Assembly (NCBI GenBank): GCA_018661465.1 | Contig: JABJIC010000028.1 | Span: 186,001-250,000, forward strand | Direction: 5' to 3' | DNA: 64,000 nucleotides | DNA from: Gammaproteobacteria bacterium | GTDB taxonomy: Bacteria; Pseudomonadota; Gammaproteobacteria; Pseudomonadales; Pseudohongiellaceae | Shown here: one piece after another, positions 1 to 7,424 of the stretch | How the letters are laid out: every line of letters starts with the position of its first letter | How positions within the stretch are numbered: position 1 is the stretch's first letter | Program-made: the position numbers and the translations under genes | Notes under the pieces: model-generated | What the model saw: the letters and a program-made list of their open reading frames with translations, nothing else | What the model was told of the DNA's origin: nothing | Database searches by the model: none

Positions 1-212
1 AAAATGGCATCAGCTTCATCGCATAACTGTTTTGTCACGTCAGGAAACGGATGACCATGTTCGAAATAGGCGCTGGCTCCGAAAGAGCCATGAATCAATT
101 CAAAATCAATATTGTTGCGGGACGATACCAGTTCCAGGATTTTAATGGCTTCAGCCATTATTTCTGGTCCAATGCCATCTCCATCCAGAAGCGCGATTTT
201 ATAGCTGCTCAT
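1..212 (-). CDS. Isopropylmalate/isocitrate dehydrogenase family protein, N-terminal part (leuB-like)
   Basis: Only the first 70 or so codons lie in the window; the gene runs off the left edge. The N-terminus (MSSYKIALLDGDGIGPEIM) carries the GDGIGPEI motif that begins the NAD(P)-dependent beta-decarboxylating dehydrogenase family. The family oxidises 3-isopropylmalate, isocitrate or tartrate. The ATG at 212-210 is preceded by a CAGGA-type ribosome site. A leuB role (third step of leucine synthesis) would fit the leuA gene at 7425, but the substrate-determining residues lie outside the window, so an isocitrate or tartrate dehydrogenase cannot be excluded. Confidence 0.8.
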   Translation of the reverse strand, partial: MSSYKIALLDGDGIGPEIMAEAIKILELVSSRNNIDFELIHGSFGASAYFEHGHPFPDVTKQLCDEADAI

Positions 213-396
213 GATTTTTCCTGTGCCTGATGGTTTGTCAGGTATTTTCGAATAGGGTGAGTAAATTCGAATGAGTGAGTAAATTTAAATAGGGTGAGTA
301 AAAGAGGCGCGTAATTTACCATCGCAGCCTTATAGGAACAAGCGGCGAGGTATTGAGTATTTCTAGGGGAAAGCTAGTCGATATGGTGTTGGAGGT

Positions 397-552
397 CTAA
401 CCCAAGGCATCCAGGACAATTGATACCTGTCGGATAAAGATGAGCGTTAGAATTACCACGACGGTGTATACAACGCCATCACTCATTTCAAGACCAAAAA
501 ATGTCTTCGACTTCTTCTCTTTATTCTCGTTGTTATCTTCGTCGAAACTCAT
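397..552 (-). CDS. Small single-span membrane protein, 51 aa
   Basis: This short frame starts with ATG at 552-550, behind a GAGGG ribosome site about nine bases upstream, and ends with TAG at 399-397. The first 20 residues are very acidic and lysine-rich (SFDEDNNENKEKKSK). A hydrophobic stretch, VVYTVVVILTLIFI (about residues 27-40), can span the membrane once, followed by a short tail. I do not recognise the family. It lies between the AHSA1-like gene and the dehydrogenase, all on the minus strand, so co-transcription is possible. The ribosome site plus clean soluble/membrane architecture makes it more than a chance ORF. Confidence 0.5.
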   Translation of the reverse strand: MSFDEDNNENKEKKSKTFFGLEMSDGVVYTVVVILTLIFIRQVSIVLDALG

Positions 553-788
553 TTGTTTCTACCCTCTATTCTTTCAGTCAGCCTTGAAGCTCAGCGGACA
601 CACGAACTAAGTCTACACGACAGACTCCTACTAACACTATCGGCTTTTCTTAAGTAAGCTTCAGTTGCTTGTGAATCAATGGATCAATTCTATGCCAATT
701 TGTCGCTGGAGCCCATCCCTTAAGGGCTTTATCTTCAATAATGCCTGTATATCATCGTTTTAATTATGCATCTTACAGCCGGCGAAGC

Positions 789-1241
789 TTAGGAGTTTAG
801 GTAGGTTTTAAGAGAGTCCTGTAAGAAATAGCTCCAGCCTTCCTCACAACTGCTTCTGGAAAACTCTGGAATTTCTGCAGTAAAAGATTCCATTCCCTCA
901 CTGGTAACGCGAAGACTGACAGTGGACTCTTTCTCGCTTAACTCGAAGGTGACTACTCCGGCCCCTGGATATTCGAGATATCTCCAATCGTACACAATCT
1001 TCTTTTTGGGGATTACTTCCAGTATTTTCCAGAGATGGGTGAATTGTCTTTCTCCAGCATCTACAAAGAAGCGGGTTTCAAAATCGGGCTCGGCAGAAAA
1101 TTCCGCTATGTCTTCAAAGAACCATTTGATCATCTGACGGTGCTCGGATATAGCGTTCCACAGTTGATCTATCGAGCATTGGTAGGACTGCTCGACAACG
1201 ATAGGTTTATGGCTTGATGCTGCTTCTCCATCTCTATTCAT
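789..1241 (-). CDS. SRPBCC / AHSA1-like domain protein
   Basis: A 150-residue protein that is essentially one SRPBCC (START-like) domain of the AHSA1 type, a helix-grip fold with a hydrophobic cavity. Visible signatures are the opening VVEQSYQCSIDQLWNAIS, the RQMIKWFF segment, and the late VTSEGME plus EEGWSYFLQDSLKTYL helix that closes the cavity. Bacterial members bind small hydrophobic ligands or act in stress responses, but most have no known substrate, and none can be inferred here. The start is ATG with a GGAA ribosome site. It is downstream of the tRNA-Leu on the same strand. Confidence 0.8.
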   Translation of the reverse strand: MNRDGEAASSHKPIVVEQSYQCSIDQLWNAISEHRQMIKWFFEDIAEFSAEPDFETRFFVDAGERQFTHLWKILEVIPKKKIVYDWRYLEYPGAGVVTFELSEKESTVSLRVTSEGMESFTAEIPEFSRSSCEEGWSYFLQDSLKTYLNS

Positions 1242-1266
1242 AAGACAGATTCCGCGTCAGGAAAGA

Positions 1267-1353
1267 TGGTACCAGTGGGCGGACTTGAACCGCCACTCCC
1301 GTGAAGGAACCGGATTTTGAATCCGGCGTGTCTACCAATTTCACCACACTGGC
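1267..1353 (-). tRNA. tRNA-Leu (anticodon CAA)
   Basis: Read on the minus strand, an 87-nt tRNA begins GCCAGTG and ends CACTGGTACCA, giving a seven-pair acceptor stem (first pair G-U) with encoded CCA. The D-arm contains AATTGGTAGACACG, the anticodon stem CCGGA/TCCGG holds loop TTCAAAA (anticodon CAA), a long variable arm follows as expected for a class II tRNA, and the T-arm carries GGTTCAAGTCC. It reads UUG codons. A tRNA-type promoter and a truncated second tRNA-Leu lie upstream. Confidence 0.95.
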
Positions 1354-1495
1354 ATTGCATCGAACTACTCGAATTTGCGTAGCTTGATAGTCAAAACTTT
1401 GCAAATTTTGGCAAGAATAAAAATCAATAGATGATTTAAAATATTCTTTTAAAACAATTGCTTGAATAATTTTAATTTTACACGCGATGTACATT

Positions 1496-1529
1496 GGATC
1501 CTGCGTGTCTACCTATTGCACCATTCCGC
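1496..1529 (-). pseudogene. Truncated tRNA-Leu (5' half only)
   Basis: On the minus strand the segment from GCGGAATGG to GCAGGATCC copies the first 34 or so bases of a leucine tRNA: half an acceptor stem, the D-arm (AATAGGTAGACACGC is one base off the intact neighbour), and the 5' side of the anticodon stem. The match stops where the anticodon loop should begin and AT-rich sequence follows. No 3' half is found before the intact tRNA-Leu at 1353. It is either a decayed tandem copy or the scar of an element that integrated at the anticodon loop. Confidence 0.7.
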
Positions 1530-1562
1530 TAAGAGTCTAGGTAGCTTCTCTACTCCTTGAGA

Positions 1563-1599
1563 AGGGCGGCTATTATAGCAGCTAGTTTCGAAGGCGCAA
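1563..1599 (-). promoter_or_regulatory. tRNA-type sigma70 promoter with GC-rich discriminator
   Basis: On the minus strand, TTGCGC (1599-1594) and a perfect TATAAT (1577-1572) are separated by 16 bases. TATAAT is followed at once by AGCCGCCC, the GC-rich discriminator typical of stringently controlled tRNA and rRNA promoters. It points at the truncated tRNA-Leu 35 bases downstream and at the intact tRNA-Leu about 210 bases downstream, so the two were probably one transcript. Confidence 0.75.
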
Positions 1600-1698
1600 T
1601 TGGAGGGTGCAATAAGCAGTCTGCGCGAATGATCTTTAAGGTTTGAGCAAATTTCTATAGTCTTGCACTCCTGATTTCTCCACTAATTGAGCCGAAGC

Positions 1699-2742
1699 AT
1701 GCAGCTGCAAGATTTCCATTTCGAATTACCTGACGATTTGATCGCAAATTTTCCTGTGGAGAAGCGCAGTTCCAGTAAATTGTTATGTCTGGATAGGCAG
1801 TCAGGACAAATTGAGCACAAGATTTTTAATCAGTTGCTGGACAGGATCGATAACAATGACCTCCTAGTTTTTAATAATACTCGAGTAATACCTGCCCGCG
1901 TATATGGTCATAAGGAGTCCGGTGGAAAGATTGAGCTGCTGATCGAGAGAGTGATGGAGAATGGGTGCTTACTTGCCCAGATAAAGGCGAGCAAGTCGCC
2001 CAAGATTGGCGGGAAGTTAATTTTTGCTGATTCCGTATCTCAGCGAAATGAAAATGAAGCTGTGGCGGAAGTGATTGGCAGAGAGGGTGATTTTTTTGTT
2101 GTACGCTTTGACGAGCAGTTTGATATTCAGGATTTTCTCTCTCGAGTGGGCCACATGCCATTGCCTCCTTATATTCGACGTGAGGATGAAGAGTTTGATG
2201 AAGAGCGTTACCAAACCGTCTATGCAAAACAGCGGGGTGCTGTCGCAGCTCCCACAGCTGGCCTGCACTTCGATGATGAGCTGCTAAATGCAATTACGGC
2301 GAAGGGAATCGATACGGCATTTCTAACTCTTCATGTTGGTGCTGGCACTTTTCAGCCTATTCGTGTGGACAATATTCTGGAGCATCGAATGCACAAGGAA
2401 TTATTTGAGTTAGATGAGACTGTTTGCGAGAAGATAAAGGCTTGCAAGGAAAGAGGTGGAAGAGTTATTGCAGTAGGCACCACCTCGGTTCGAAGTCTTG
2501 AGAGTGCGGCAAGAAATGGTGAAGTCACCCCCTTTAAAGGTGAGACAGATATCTTTATCTACCCCGGATATAAATTTCAAATTGTCGATGCCATGATTAC
2601 GAATTTCCATTTACCGGAATCTACGCTGCTCATGTTAGTAAGTGCCTTTTGCTCGAAAGAGATGCTTCTTGCGGCTTATCAATCGGCAATCGAGAATAGG
2701 TATCGATTTTATAGCTATGGCGATGCAATGTTTATTGCATAG
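1699..2742 (+). CDS. queA: S-adenosylmethionine:tRNA ribosyltransferase-isomerase
   Basis: QueA transfers and isomerises the ribosyl part of SAM onto 7-aminomethyl-7-deazaguanine in tRNA, making epoxyqueuosine in the queuosine pathway. The 347-residue product is collinear with the family: [11 protein letters not shown] start, [76 protein letters not shown] and [12 protein letters not shown] end. ATG at 1699 is preferred over the upstream TTG at 1687 because homologues start at this MQ/MR-DF position. The usual partner tgt does not follow; mdh comes next after 255 bases. Confidence 0.96.
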   Translation: MQLQDFHFELPDDLIANFPVEKRSSSKLLCLDRQSGQIEHKIFNQLLDRIDNNDLLVFNNTRVIPARVYGHKESGGKIELLIERVMENGCLLAQIKASKSPKIGGKLIFADSVSQRNENEAVAEVIGREGDFFVVRFDEQFDIQDFLSRVGHMPLPPYIRREDEEFDEERYQTVYAKQRGAVAAPTAGLHFDDELLNAITAKGIDTAFLTLHVGAGTFQPIRVDNILEHRMHKELFELDETVCEKIKACKERGGRVIAVGTTSVRSLESAARNGEVTPFKGETDIFIYPGYKFQIVDAMITNFHLPESTLLMLVSAFCSKEMLLAAYQSAIENRYRFYSYGDAMFIA

Positions 2743-2911
2743 ATCGCGCATATGCCTGGTTCGTACTATCAGATAGCTCCGAGTATTGAATAACTTCCAG
2801 ATTTTGAATTCCTTGCCTCTATTTTGTGCTCTCTGGCGCTACGACTGGGAGGGAGCTTGGTGGGGGGAATACTCTCATCTAAGGCTGTCTTCTGGTATAC
2901 TTCGCCCCTTG

Positions 2912-2925
2912 GTTTTTCAAGAACG
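2912..2925 (+). promoter_or_regulatory. Possible extended -10 promoter for mdh
   Basis: The sequence TGGTATACT followed by TCGCCCC has an extended -10 element (TGn before TATACT), about 80 bases before mdh. I see no good -35 hexamer at the right distance, which is tolerated for extended -10 promoters. The rest of the 2743-2997 gap holds nothing else I can name. Confidence 0.35.
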
Positions 2926-2997
2926 ATTTTCTACTATTTAGTATCTAAAACGAGGCGCATCTATAGCGCCCAATCACTATAAGGATCGGATTAAGAG

Positions 2998-3975
2998 ATG
3001 AAAGCACCTGTACGAGTTGCTGTCACTGGGGCAGCGGGACAAATCAGTTATTCACTACTTTTCAGGATCGCGGCGGGCGAGATGCTGGGAACAGACCAGC
3101 CGGTGATTCTGCAGCTGTTGGAGATCACTCCTGCTCTGAATGCATTGGCAGGAACAGCAATGGAAATTGAAGATTGCGCATTCCCGCTGGTGGCAGGCAT
3201 TGTGCAATCTGATGACCCTTCTGTGGCATTTAAAGACGCAGATTATTGTTTGCTGGTGGGTGCAAGACCTCGTGGTCCGGGAATGGAACGCAAAGACTTG
3301 CTGGAAGCAAATGCACAGATTTTTTCGGCACAGGGACAGGCGATAAACGACAACGCCAATCCTGCGGTTAAAGTCCTGGTGGTAGGCAATCCAGCGAATA
3401 CAAACGCATTGATCGCCTATCGGAATGCGCCAGACCTGAGTCCAGGACAGTTTACTGCTATGACTCGCCTGGATCACAACAGGGCAATTGCGCAGCTAGC
3501 TGATAAAACTGGAAAACATAATACCGATGTCGATGGAATGATTATCTGGGGTAACCATTCAGCGACGCAGTATCCGGATATTAATCACTGCTCTGTTGAT
3601 GGGGCTGCGGCTAATGATCTTGTTGATCAAGCCTGGGTTGAGGCTGATTTCATTCCAACGGTTCAGCAAAGAGGCGCGGCAATTATTAAAGCCCGTGGCT
3701 TGTCGAGTGCGGCATCCGCTGCAAACGCTGCTATTGAACATATGCGTGATTGGGCTCTGGGAACTTCGGGCAAAACAGTTAGCATGGGCATTCACAGCGA
3801 TGGTAGCTACGGAGTGGAAGAAGGCTTGATTTACTCCTTTCCGGTTACTTGTGATGGTGGGGAATACTCCATCGTGCAAGGACTGGAGATTAATGATTTC
3901 AGCCAGGACCTTATGAACAAAACTGAAGAGGAATTGAAGGGAGAGCGTGACGCCGTTGCGAGTCTGCTTCCCTAA
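2998..3975 (+). CDS. mdh: Malate dehydrogenase (NAD-dependent, type 2)
   Basis: Interconverts malate and oxaloacetate in the citric acid cycle. The 325-residue length fits the lactate/malate dehydrogenase-like type 2 MDH family. The N-terminal [19 protein letters not shown] is the nucleotide-binding GxxGxxG-type loop; [15 protein letters not shown], the substrate-binding arginine region MTRLDHNRA and the catalytic histidine in [12 protein letters not shown] are all present, as is the late HSDGSYG and [10 protein letters not shown]. It is monocistronic: its own possible promoter lies upstream and a strong hairpin terminator follows 10 bases after the stop. Confidence 0.96.
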   Translation: MKAPVRVAVTGAAGQISYSLLFRIAAGEMLGTDQPVILQLLEITPALNALAGTAMEIEDCAFPLVAGIVQSDDPSVAFKDADYCLLVGARPRGPGMERKDLLEANAQIFSAQGQAINDNANPAVKVLVVGNPANTNALIAYRNAPDLSPGQFTAMTRLDHNRAIAQLADKTGKHNTDVDGMIIWGNHSATQYPDINHCSVDGAAANDLVDQAWVEADFIPTVQQRGAAIIKARGLSSAASAANAAIEHMRDWALGTSGKTVSMGIHSDGSYGVEEGLIYSFPVTCDGGEYSIVQGLEINDFSQDLMNKTEEELKGERDAVASLLP

Positions 3976-3985
3976 GTACATTCCG

Positions 3986-4022
3986 AAGCCTGCTGCTGCA
4001 GCGGCGGGCTTTATTTCTTTTC
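3986..4022 (+). terminator. Rho-independent terminator of mdh
   Basis: AAGCCTGCTGC (3986-3996) pairs with GCGGCGGGCTT (4001-4011) around a TGCA loop, with three G-U pairs, and runs into TTATTTCTTTT. It starts ten bases after the mdh stop. Confidence 0.8.
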
Positions 4023-4096
4023 GCTCTAACTGAAAATCCTGCTAGATGATCCCACTGGATAGATAGTCCCATCAAATTGAGAGCCCAAGCAGAATT

Positions 4097-5200
4097 ATGA
4101 GCATAAGCACTCTCGCGCTAATACGCAGCAAGCAATTCTGGATTTTTCAGCTGGTGGGCTGGTCGATCTGGGTTTCCCTGCGTGTATTCGGAGATCTGTT
4201 TTTTGTTCCGCCCGAATATCTCTTTCCGCGTGCTCTAGTATATGCATTGAGTGCCTTGGCAGCTGTGGTGTTAACCACCCTCTTGCGTAAGCTTTACAAA
4301 ATGGTTTGGGAGCGGGGCTTTGTAGTCAGATTCCTGGTTACGTGGTTTGCCTCTCTTGTTGTTGCGCTGGTTTGGCAGCCGTTTCAAAACTATATCGCCT
4401 TAATACCCTATGGCGAAGTTATTAGTCTGGCTGATGCGAGCACAGAAGACTTGTTCGATGGATGGGGTCGAATTTCATTTCCCCTAATACTTCTGTGGAG
4501 TGGCCTCTACTACATCATTAAGTACTACCAGTTATTTCAGGCAGAGAAAGAGAAGAGTTTGCGTTCAGAAGCACTTGCCCACGAAGCGCAGCTTTTGATG
4601 TTGCGATATCAATTGAACCCTCATTTTTTGTTTAACACGCTCAATGCTATTTCCACCTTAGTTCTGTCTGAATCCACTGAGCAGGCAAACGGAATGCTAA
4701 CGAAGCTGAGTAAATTTCTACGCTATTCCCTCGACCATTCGCCTCTAGATAAGGTGAGCCTCGCACATGAGCTGGAAACTTCTCGGCTCTATCTTGATAT
4801 CGAAGAGGTGCGTTTTGGTGAGCGCCTGCGGCTGGAAATGAATATTGAGAGAGAGGCTGAGAATGCCATGGTTCCAACCATGATATTGCAGCCCTTGATC
4901 GAAAATTCAATTAAATACGCGATCTCCAAATCAGAAAGCGGTGGCACAATCAGTATTACGGCTCGCACCGGAAAGGATGAGGGCGTTAAGTATCTTCTAT
5001 TAAAGGTCAGTGATGACGGACCAGGTCTGCCAGATAATGATGGCGAATCAGATATACTGGCCTTTTCTCAAGGTGTTGGTATAAGTAATATCAGGAATCG
5101 TCTCCAACAGATTTATGGCGAACGGCACGACCTTGAATTCTTTAATGCCAAAACCGGCGGTTTAACAGTAATGGTTAAAATTCCTTATGACAGAACTTGA
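4097..5200 (+). CDS. LytS/YehU-type sensor histidine kinase
   Basis: An integral membrane histidine kinase of the His_kinase (PF06580) class. Four hydrophobic segments lie in the first 150 or so residues (for example FWIFQLVGWSIWVSL, LVYALSALAAVVLTTLL, FLVTWFASLVVALVW and FPLILLWSGLYYII). The phosphoacceptor region is LNPHFLFNTLNAIS with His176; the N-box is LQPLIENSIKYAI and the G-box SDDGPGLPDN. There is no recognisable extracellular sensor domain, so the signal is probably sensed by the membrane part. Its 3' end overlaps the response regulator by 14 bases, showing translational coupling. Confidence 0.93.
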   Translation: MSISTLALIRSKQFWIFQLVGWSIWVSLRVFGDLFFVPPEYLFPRALVYALSALAAVVLTTLLRKLYKMVWERGFVVRFLVTWFASLVVALVWQPFQNYIALIPYGEVISLADASTEDLFDGWGRISFPLILLWSGLYYIIKYYQLFQAEKEKSLRSEALAHEAQLLMLRYQLNPHFLFNTLNAISTLVLSESTEQANGMLTKLSKFLRYSLDHSPLDKVSLAHELETSRLYLDIEEVRFGERLRLEMNIEREAENAMVPTMILQPLIENSIKYAISKSESGGTISITARTGKDEGVKYLLLKVSDDGPGLPDNDGESDILAFSQGVGISNIRNRLQQIYGERHDLEFFNAKTGGLTVMVKIPYDRT

Positions 5201-6017
5201 AGCTCAAACATCCAGCGATTCACTTCGCGTAATCATCGTTGATGATGAAGAATTGGCAAGGAAAGGCCTCGAGATGCGTCTCAAGGAATTTTCGCAGGTA
5301 GAGCTATTGGGTAGTTGTGCCAATGCAAAGGAGGCTGTGTCCGCAATAATTGAGCATGAGCCGGATCTCATATTTCTCGATATTCAAATGCCCGGCAAAT
5401 CCGGCATTGAAATGGTTAGGGATATCCAAGTGGATATTCTTCCTATGATTATTTTTGTAACGGCGTTCGACTCCTTTGCTGTGGATGCCTTCAAAATGCA
5501 TGCGGTAGATTATTTGCTAAAACCCGTTGAGAGCGAAAGATTGCTGGAGGCCATAAATAAAGCGACAGATCAAAAAGCTCTGATCTCGGTAGCTGATGAA
5601 AAACAAAAATTATTGAGATTGGTTGTGAGCCTGACGGGTAAGTCAGAGTCGGCCATTGGTGAGCTACTGGATAATCAAGATGATGCTGGAGATCACATAG
5701 ATCGCTTAGCTATCAAGGATGGATCTTCAATTACCTTTGTGCCAATCAAAGATATTGACTGGATCGATGCGGCCGGCGACTACATGTGTGTCCATGTCTC
5801 AGGTGAAACCCACATCATGCGCACCACCATGAAAGATCTTGAGTCCAAACTCGACCCGGCGATATTTCAACGAGTTCATCGATCGACTATTGTGAACCTG
5901 CAGAGAGTTGAAAAAGTTTCATCCCATATCAATGGTGAGTTTCATTTGACTCTAAGCTGTGGCTCTTCTCTGAAAATGAGCCGATCCTATAAGGAAAAAG
6001 TTAAGCACTTTTTCTAG
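5187..6017 (+). CDS. LytTR-family response regulator
   Basis: A 276-residue cognate regulator of the preceding kinase. The receiver domain (residues about 13-125) has the acidic pair D19-D20, phosphoacceptor D65 in LIFLDIQMPG and the conserved lysine in YLLKPVES. A linker is followed by a C-terminal LytTR DNA-binding domain (about 175-276; FQRVHRSTIVNLQRVEKV, SRSYKEKV). Such AlgR/LytR-type regulators bind promoter repeats with beta-strand contacts. The target genes are not evident. The stop codon shares a CTAG palindrome with the stop of the convergent DsbA-like gene. Confidence 0.94.
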   Translation: MTELEAQTSSDSLRVIIVDDEELARKGLEMRLKEFSQVELLGSCANAKEAVSAIIEHEPDLIFLDIQMPGKSGIEMVRDIQVDILPMIIFVTAFDSFAVDAFKMHAVDYLLKPVESERLLEAINKATDQKALISVADEKQKLLRLVVSLTGKSESAIGELLDNQDDAGDHIDRLAIKDGSSITFVPIKDIDWIDAAGDYMCVHVSGETHIMRTTMKDLESKLDPAIFQRVHRSTIVNLQRVEKVSSHINGEFHLTLSCGSSLKMSRSYKEKVKHFF

Positions 6018-6619
6018 CCGAGGCGGCGTTGTGCTAGAGCTCTATCCAGGAATTCTAATCTGTCCTGGCCCCAGAAAATTTGTTCTCCCAAAGCATAGCT
6101 AGGGGCGCCAAATATCCCTTTTTGTACGGCGTCTTCGCTGTCACTGGCAATGAGTGCTAATGATTCGTCGATGTCTACAAGAAGCGACTCTCCATCTAGT
6201 TGATTGTCTGTCGCTAATTGCAGGAGAGTGTCTCTATCGCTGATGTCCTTTTCCTCGTTCCAGCAAGCTCTCAAACATGCAAAAGCTAGATTGACTGCCG
6301 CATCGGCATCGCTTTCGCGTAATTTTACGATCATGGATGCTGCCAACTTGTCATTTGTTGGAAAGAAGGCAGGTTCAAGGTTTAGTGGGATATTGAGATG
6401 ATCGCGCCAGCGTATGAGTTCCTGCATTCTATAGGCTTTACGTTGTGGAGAGCGTTTCGGTAGAGGGATTCCTCCGGTGCTGGGGAAGACAAGGCTAAAA
6501 TCAATAGGAAATATATTAATTCCCACATCATGTTCTTTGGCCATTGATATCAGGCGTTGGTGCCCAAGATAAGACCAGGGTGAAATAAGCGATAAATAGT
6601 AGTCGATAGTTTTTTCCAC
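6014..6619 (-). CDS. DsbA-like oxidoreductase / 2-hydroxychromene-2-carboxylate isomerase family
   Basis: A 201-residue thioredoxin-fold protein of the DSBA/NahD (kappa-class GST-like) branch. The N-terminus IDYYLSLISPWSYLGHQRL has the SPWSYLG signature with serine in place of the DsbA CxxC; FFPTNDKLAA and the late GIFGAPSYALGEQIFWGQDRLEFL (cis-Pro loop and C-terminal helix) match that family, which uses glutathione to isomerise aromatic intermediates. The substrate is unknown. The start is GTG at 6619, eight bases after AGGAG. It converges on the LytTR gene with a four-base overlap. Confidence 0.85.
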   Translation of the reverse strand: MEKTIDYYLSLISPWSYLGHQRLISMAKEHDVGINIFPIDFSLVFPSTGGIPLPKRSPQRKAYRMQELIRWRDHLNIPLNLEPAFFPTNDKLAASMIVKLRESDADAAVNLAFACLRACWNEEKDISDRDTLLQLATDNQLDGESLLVDIDESLALIASDSEDAVQKGIFGAPSYALGEQIFWGQDRLEFLDRALAQRRLG

Positions 6620-6670
6620 CCTGAGCGCTCCTGTGAAGGCGTTTCCTTGATGGATATATACTTTCAGAAA

Positions 6671-7150
6671 TCAGGCGCTGCGTAAATGGTCCAGAGGTAA
6701 CTCGGTAGTATTCAATACTTCACGAAGTATGAAGCTCGAATGAACATCACTTACTCCTTCGATGCGCGTTATCTTATTGAGAAGAAATTCATGGTAGTAC
6801 TCCATGTCAGGAACTACGACTTTGAGTTGGTAGTCCGCAGACTGGCCGGTAATGAGTAGGCATTCAACTACTTCGGGGAACGACATAATCTTTTTTTCAA
6901 AAATTTCGAAGCGATCGGGAGTATGTCGATCCATGCTGATTTGAATTAAGGCGATGAGTTTCAATTCCAGTTTTGAGGCGTTGAGAAGGGTTACGGATCC
7001 TTTAATAAATCCTTCATCTTCCAGCTGTTTTACTCTTCTTGCGCACGGGGAAGGAGAGAGGCCTATCTTTTCCGCCAGCTCCAGGTTGCTGATGCGCCCG
7101 TTTCTTTGTAATTCCTTTAAGATGCGTCTATCCAGTTTATCCAGGTCCAC
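6671..7150 (-). CDS. Lrp/AsnC-family transcriptional regulator
   Basis: A 159-residue regulator: N-terminal winged helix-turn-helix (LDRRILKELQRNGRISNLELAEKIGLSPSPCARRVKQLE, described in pieces: LDRRILKELQ, ISNLELAEKIGLS, CARRVKQLE), then the RAM effector-binding domain (VECLLITGQSADYQLKVV, IEGVSDVHSSFIL). The start is GTG at 7150 after GGGG. It is divergent from leuA across a 274-base gap holding three copies of an ATTAGC-type repeat, so it may control leuA and itself in response to an amino acid. The effector cannot be read from sequence. Confidence 0.9.
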   Translation of the reverse strand: MDLDKLDRRILKELQRNGRISNLELAEKIGLSPSPCARRVKQLEDEGFIKGSVTLLNASKLELKLIALIQISMDRHTPDRFEIFEKKIMSFPEVVECLLITGQSADYQLKVVVPDMEYYHEFLLNKITRIEGVSDVHSSFILREVLNTTELPLDHLRSA

Positions 7151-7219
7151 TGTCTATCCCCGTTGGTCGATGGCTTGAAGCTGTATCAAAAAGCTATTTA
7201 ATGGCATCATACTCCTTAG

Positions 7220-7269
7220 ATTAGCTAATATGAACACAAAATATTAATAAATTAGCTATATTAGCCAAT
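7220..7269 (+). promoter_or_regulatory. Repeated ATTAGCTAAT-like operator between Lrp-type gene and leuA
   Basis: Three related elements sit in the divergent region: the palindrome ATTAGCTAAT (7220-7229), ATTAGCTAT (7251-7259) and ATTAGCCAAT (7260-7269). Start-to-start distances are 31 and 9 bases, the first close to three helical turns. The surrounding DNA is AT-rich. This is the sort of phased site array used by Lrp-family octamers; the identity of the binding protein is inference. Confidence 0.5.
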
Positions 7270-7424
7270 ATATGCCGGTATCTGTAGAATATATGTGTAG
7301 AAACACTAATGACTTTGCTCTATTCTAGCGATTCTCGAACTATGGGCTGGGAACCCCGGATTAACTGGGGAGCACAGGTTAAACAGACCCGAAGCTCACA
7401 ATAGAATCCCAAAAGGAATTAGAG

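Noticed and set aside
1234..1494. An 86-codon minus-strand frame
   Set aside because: It is read through the tRNA-Leu gene and the AT-rich spacer.
7342..7404. A 20-codon frame upstream of leuA as a possible leader peptide
   Set aside because: It has no leucine codons, no ribosome site and no attenuator hairpin pair with a T-run.
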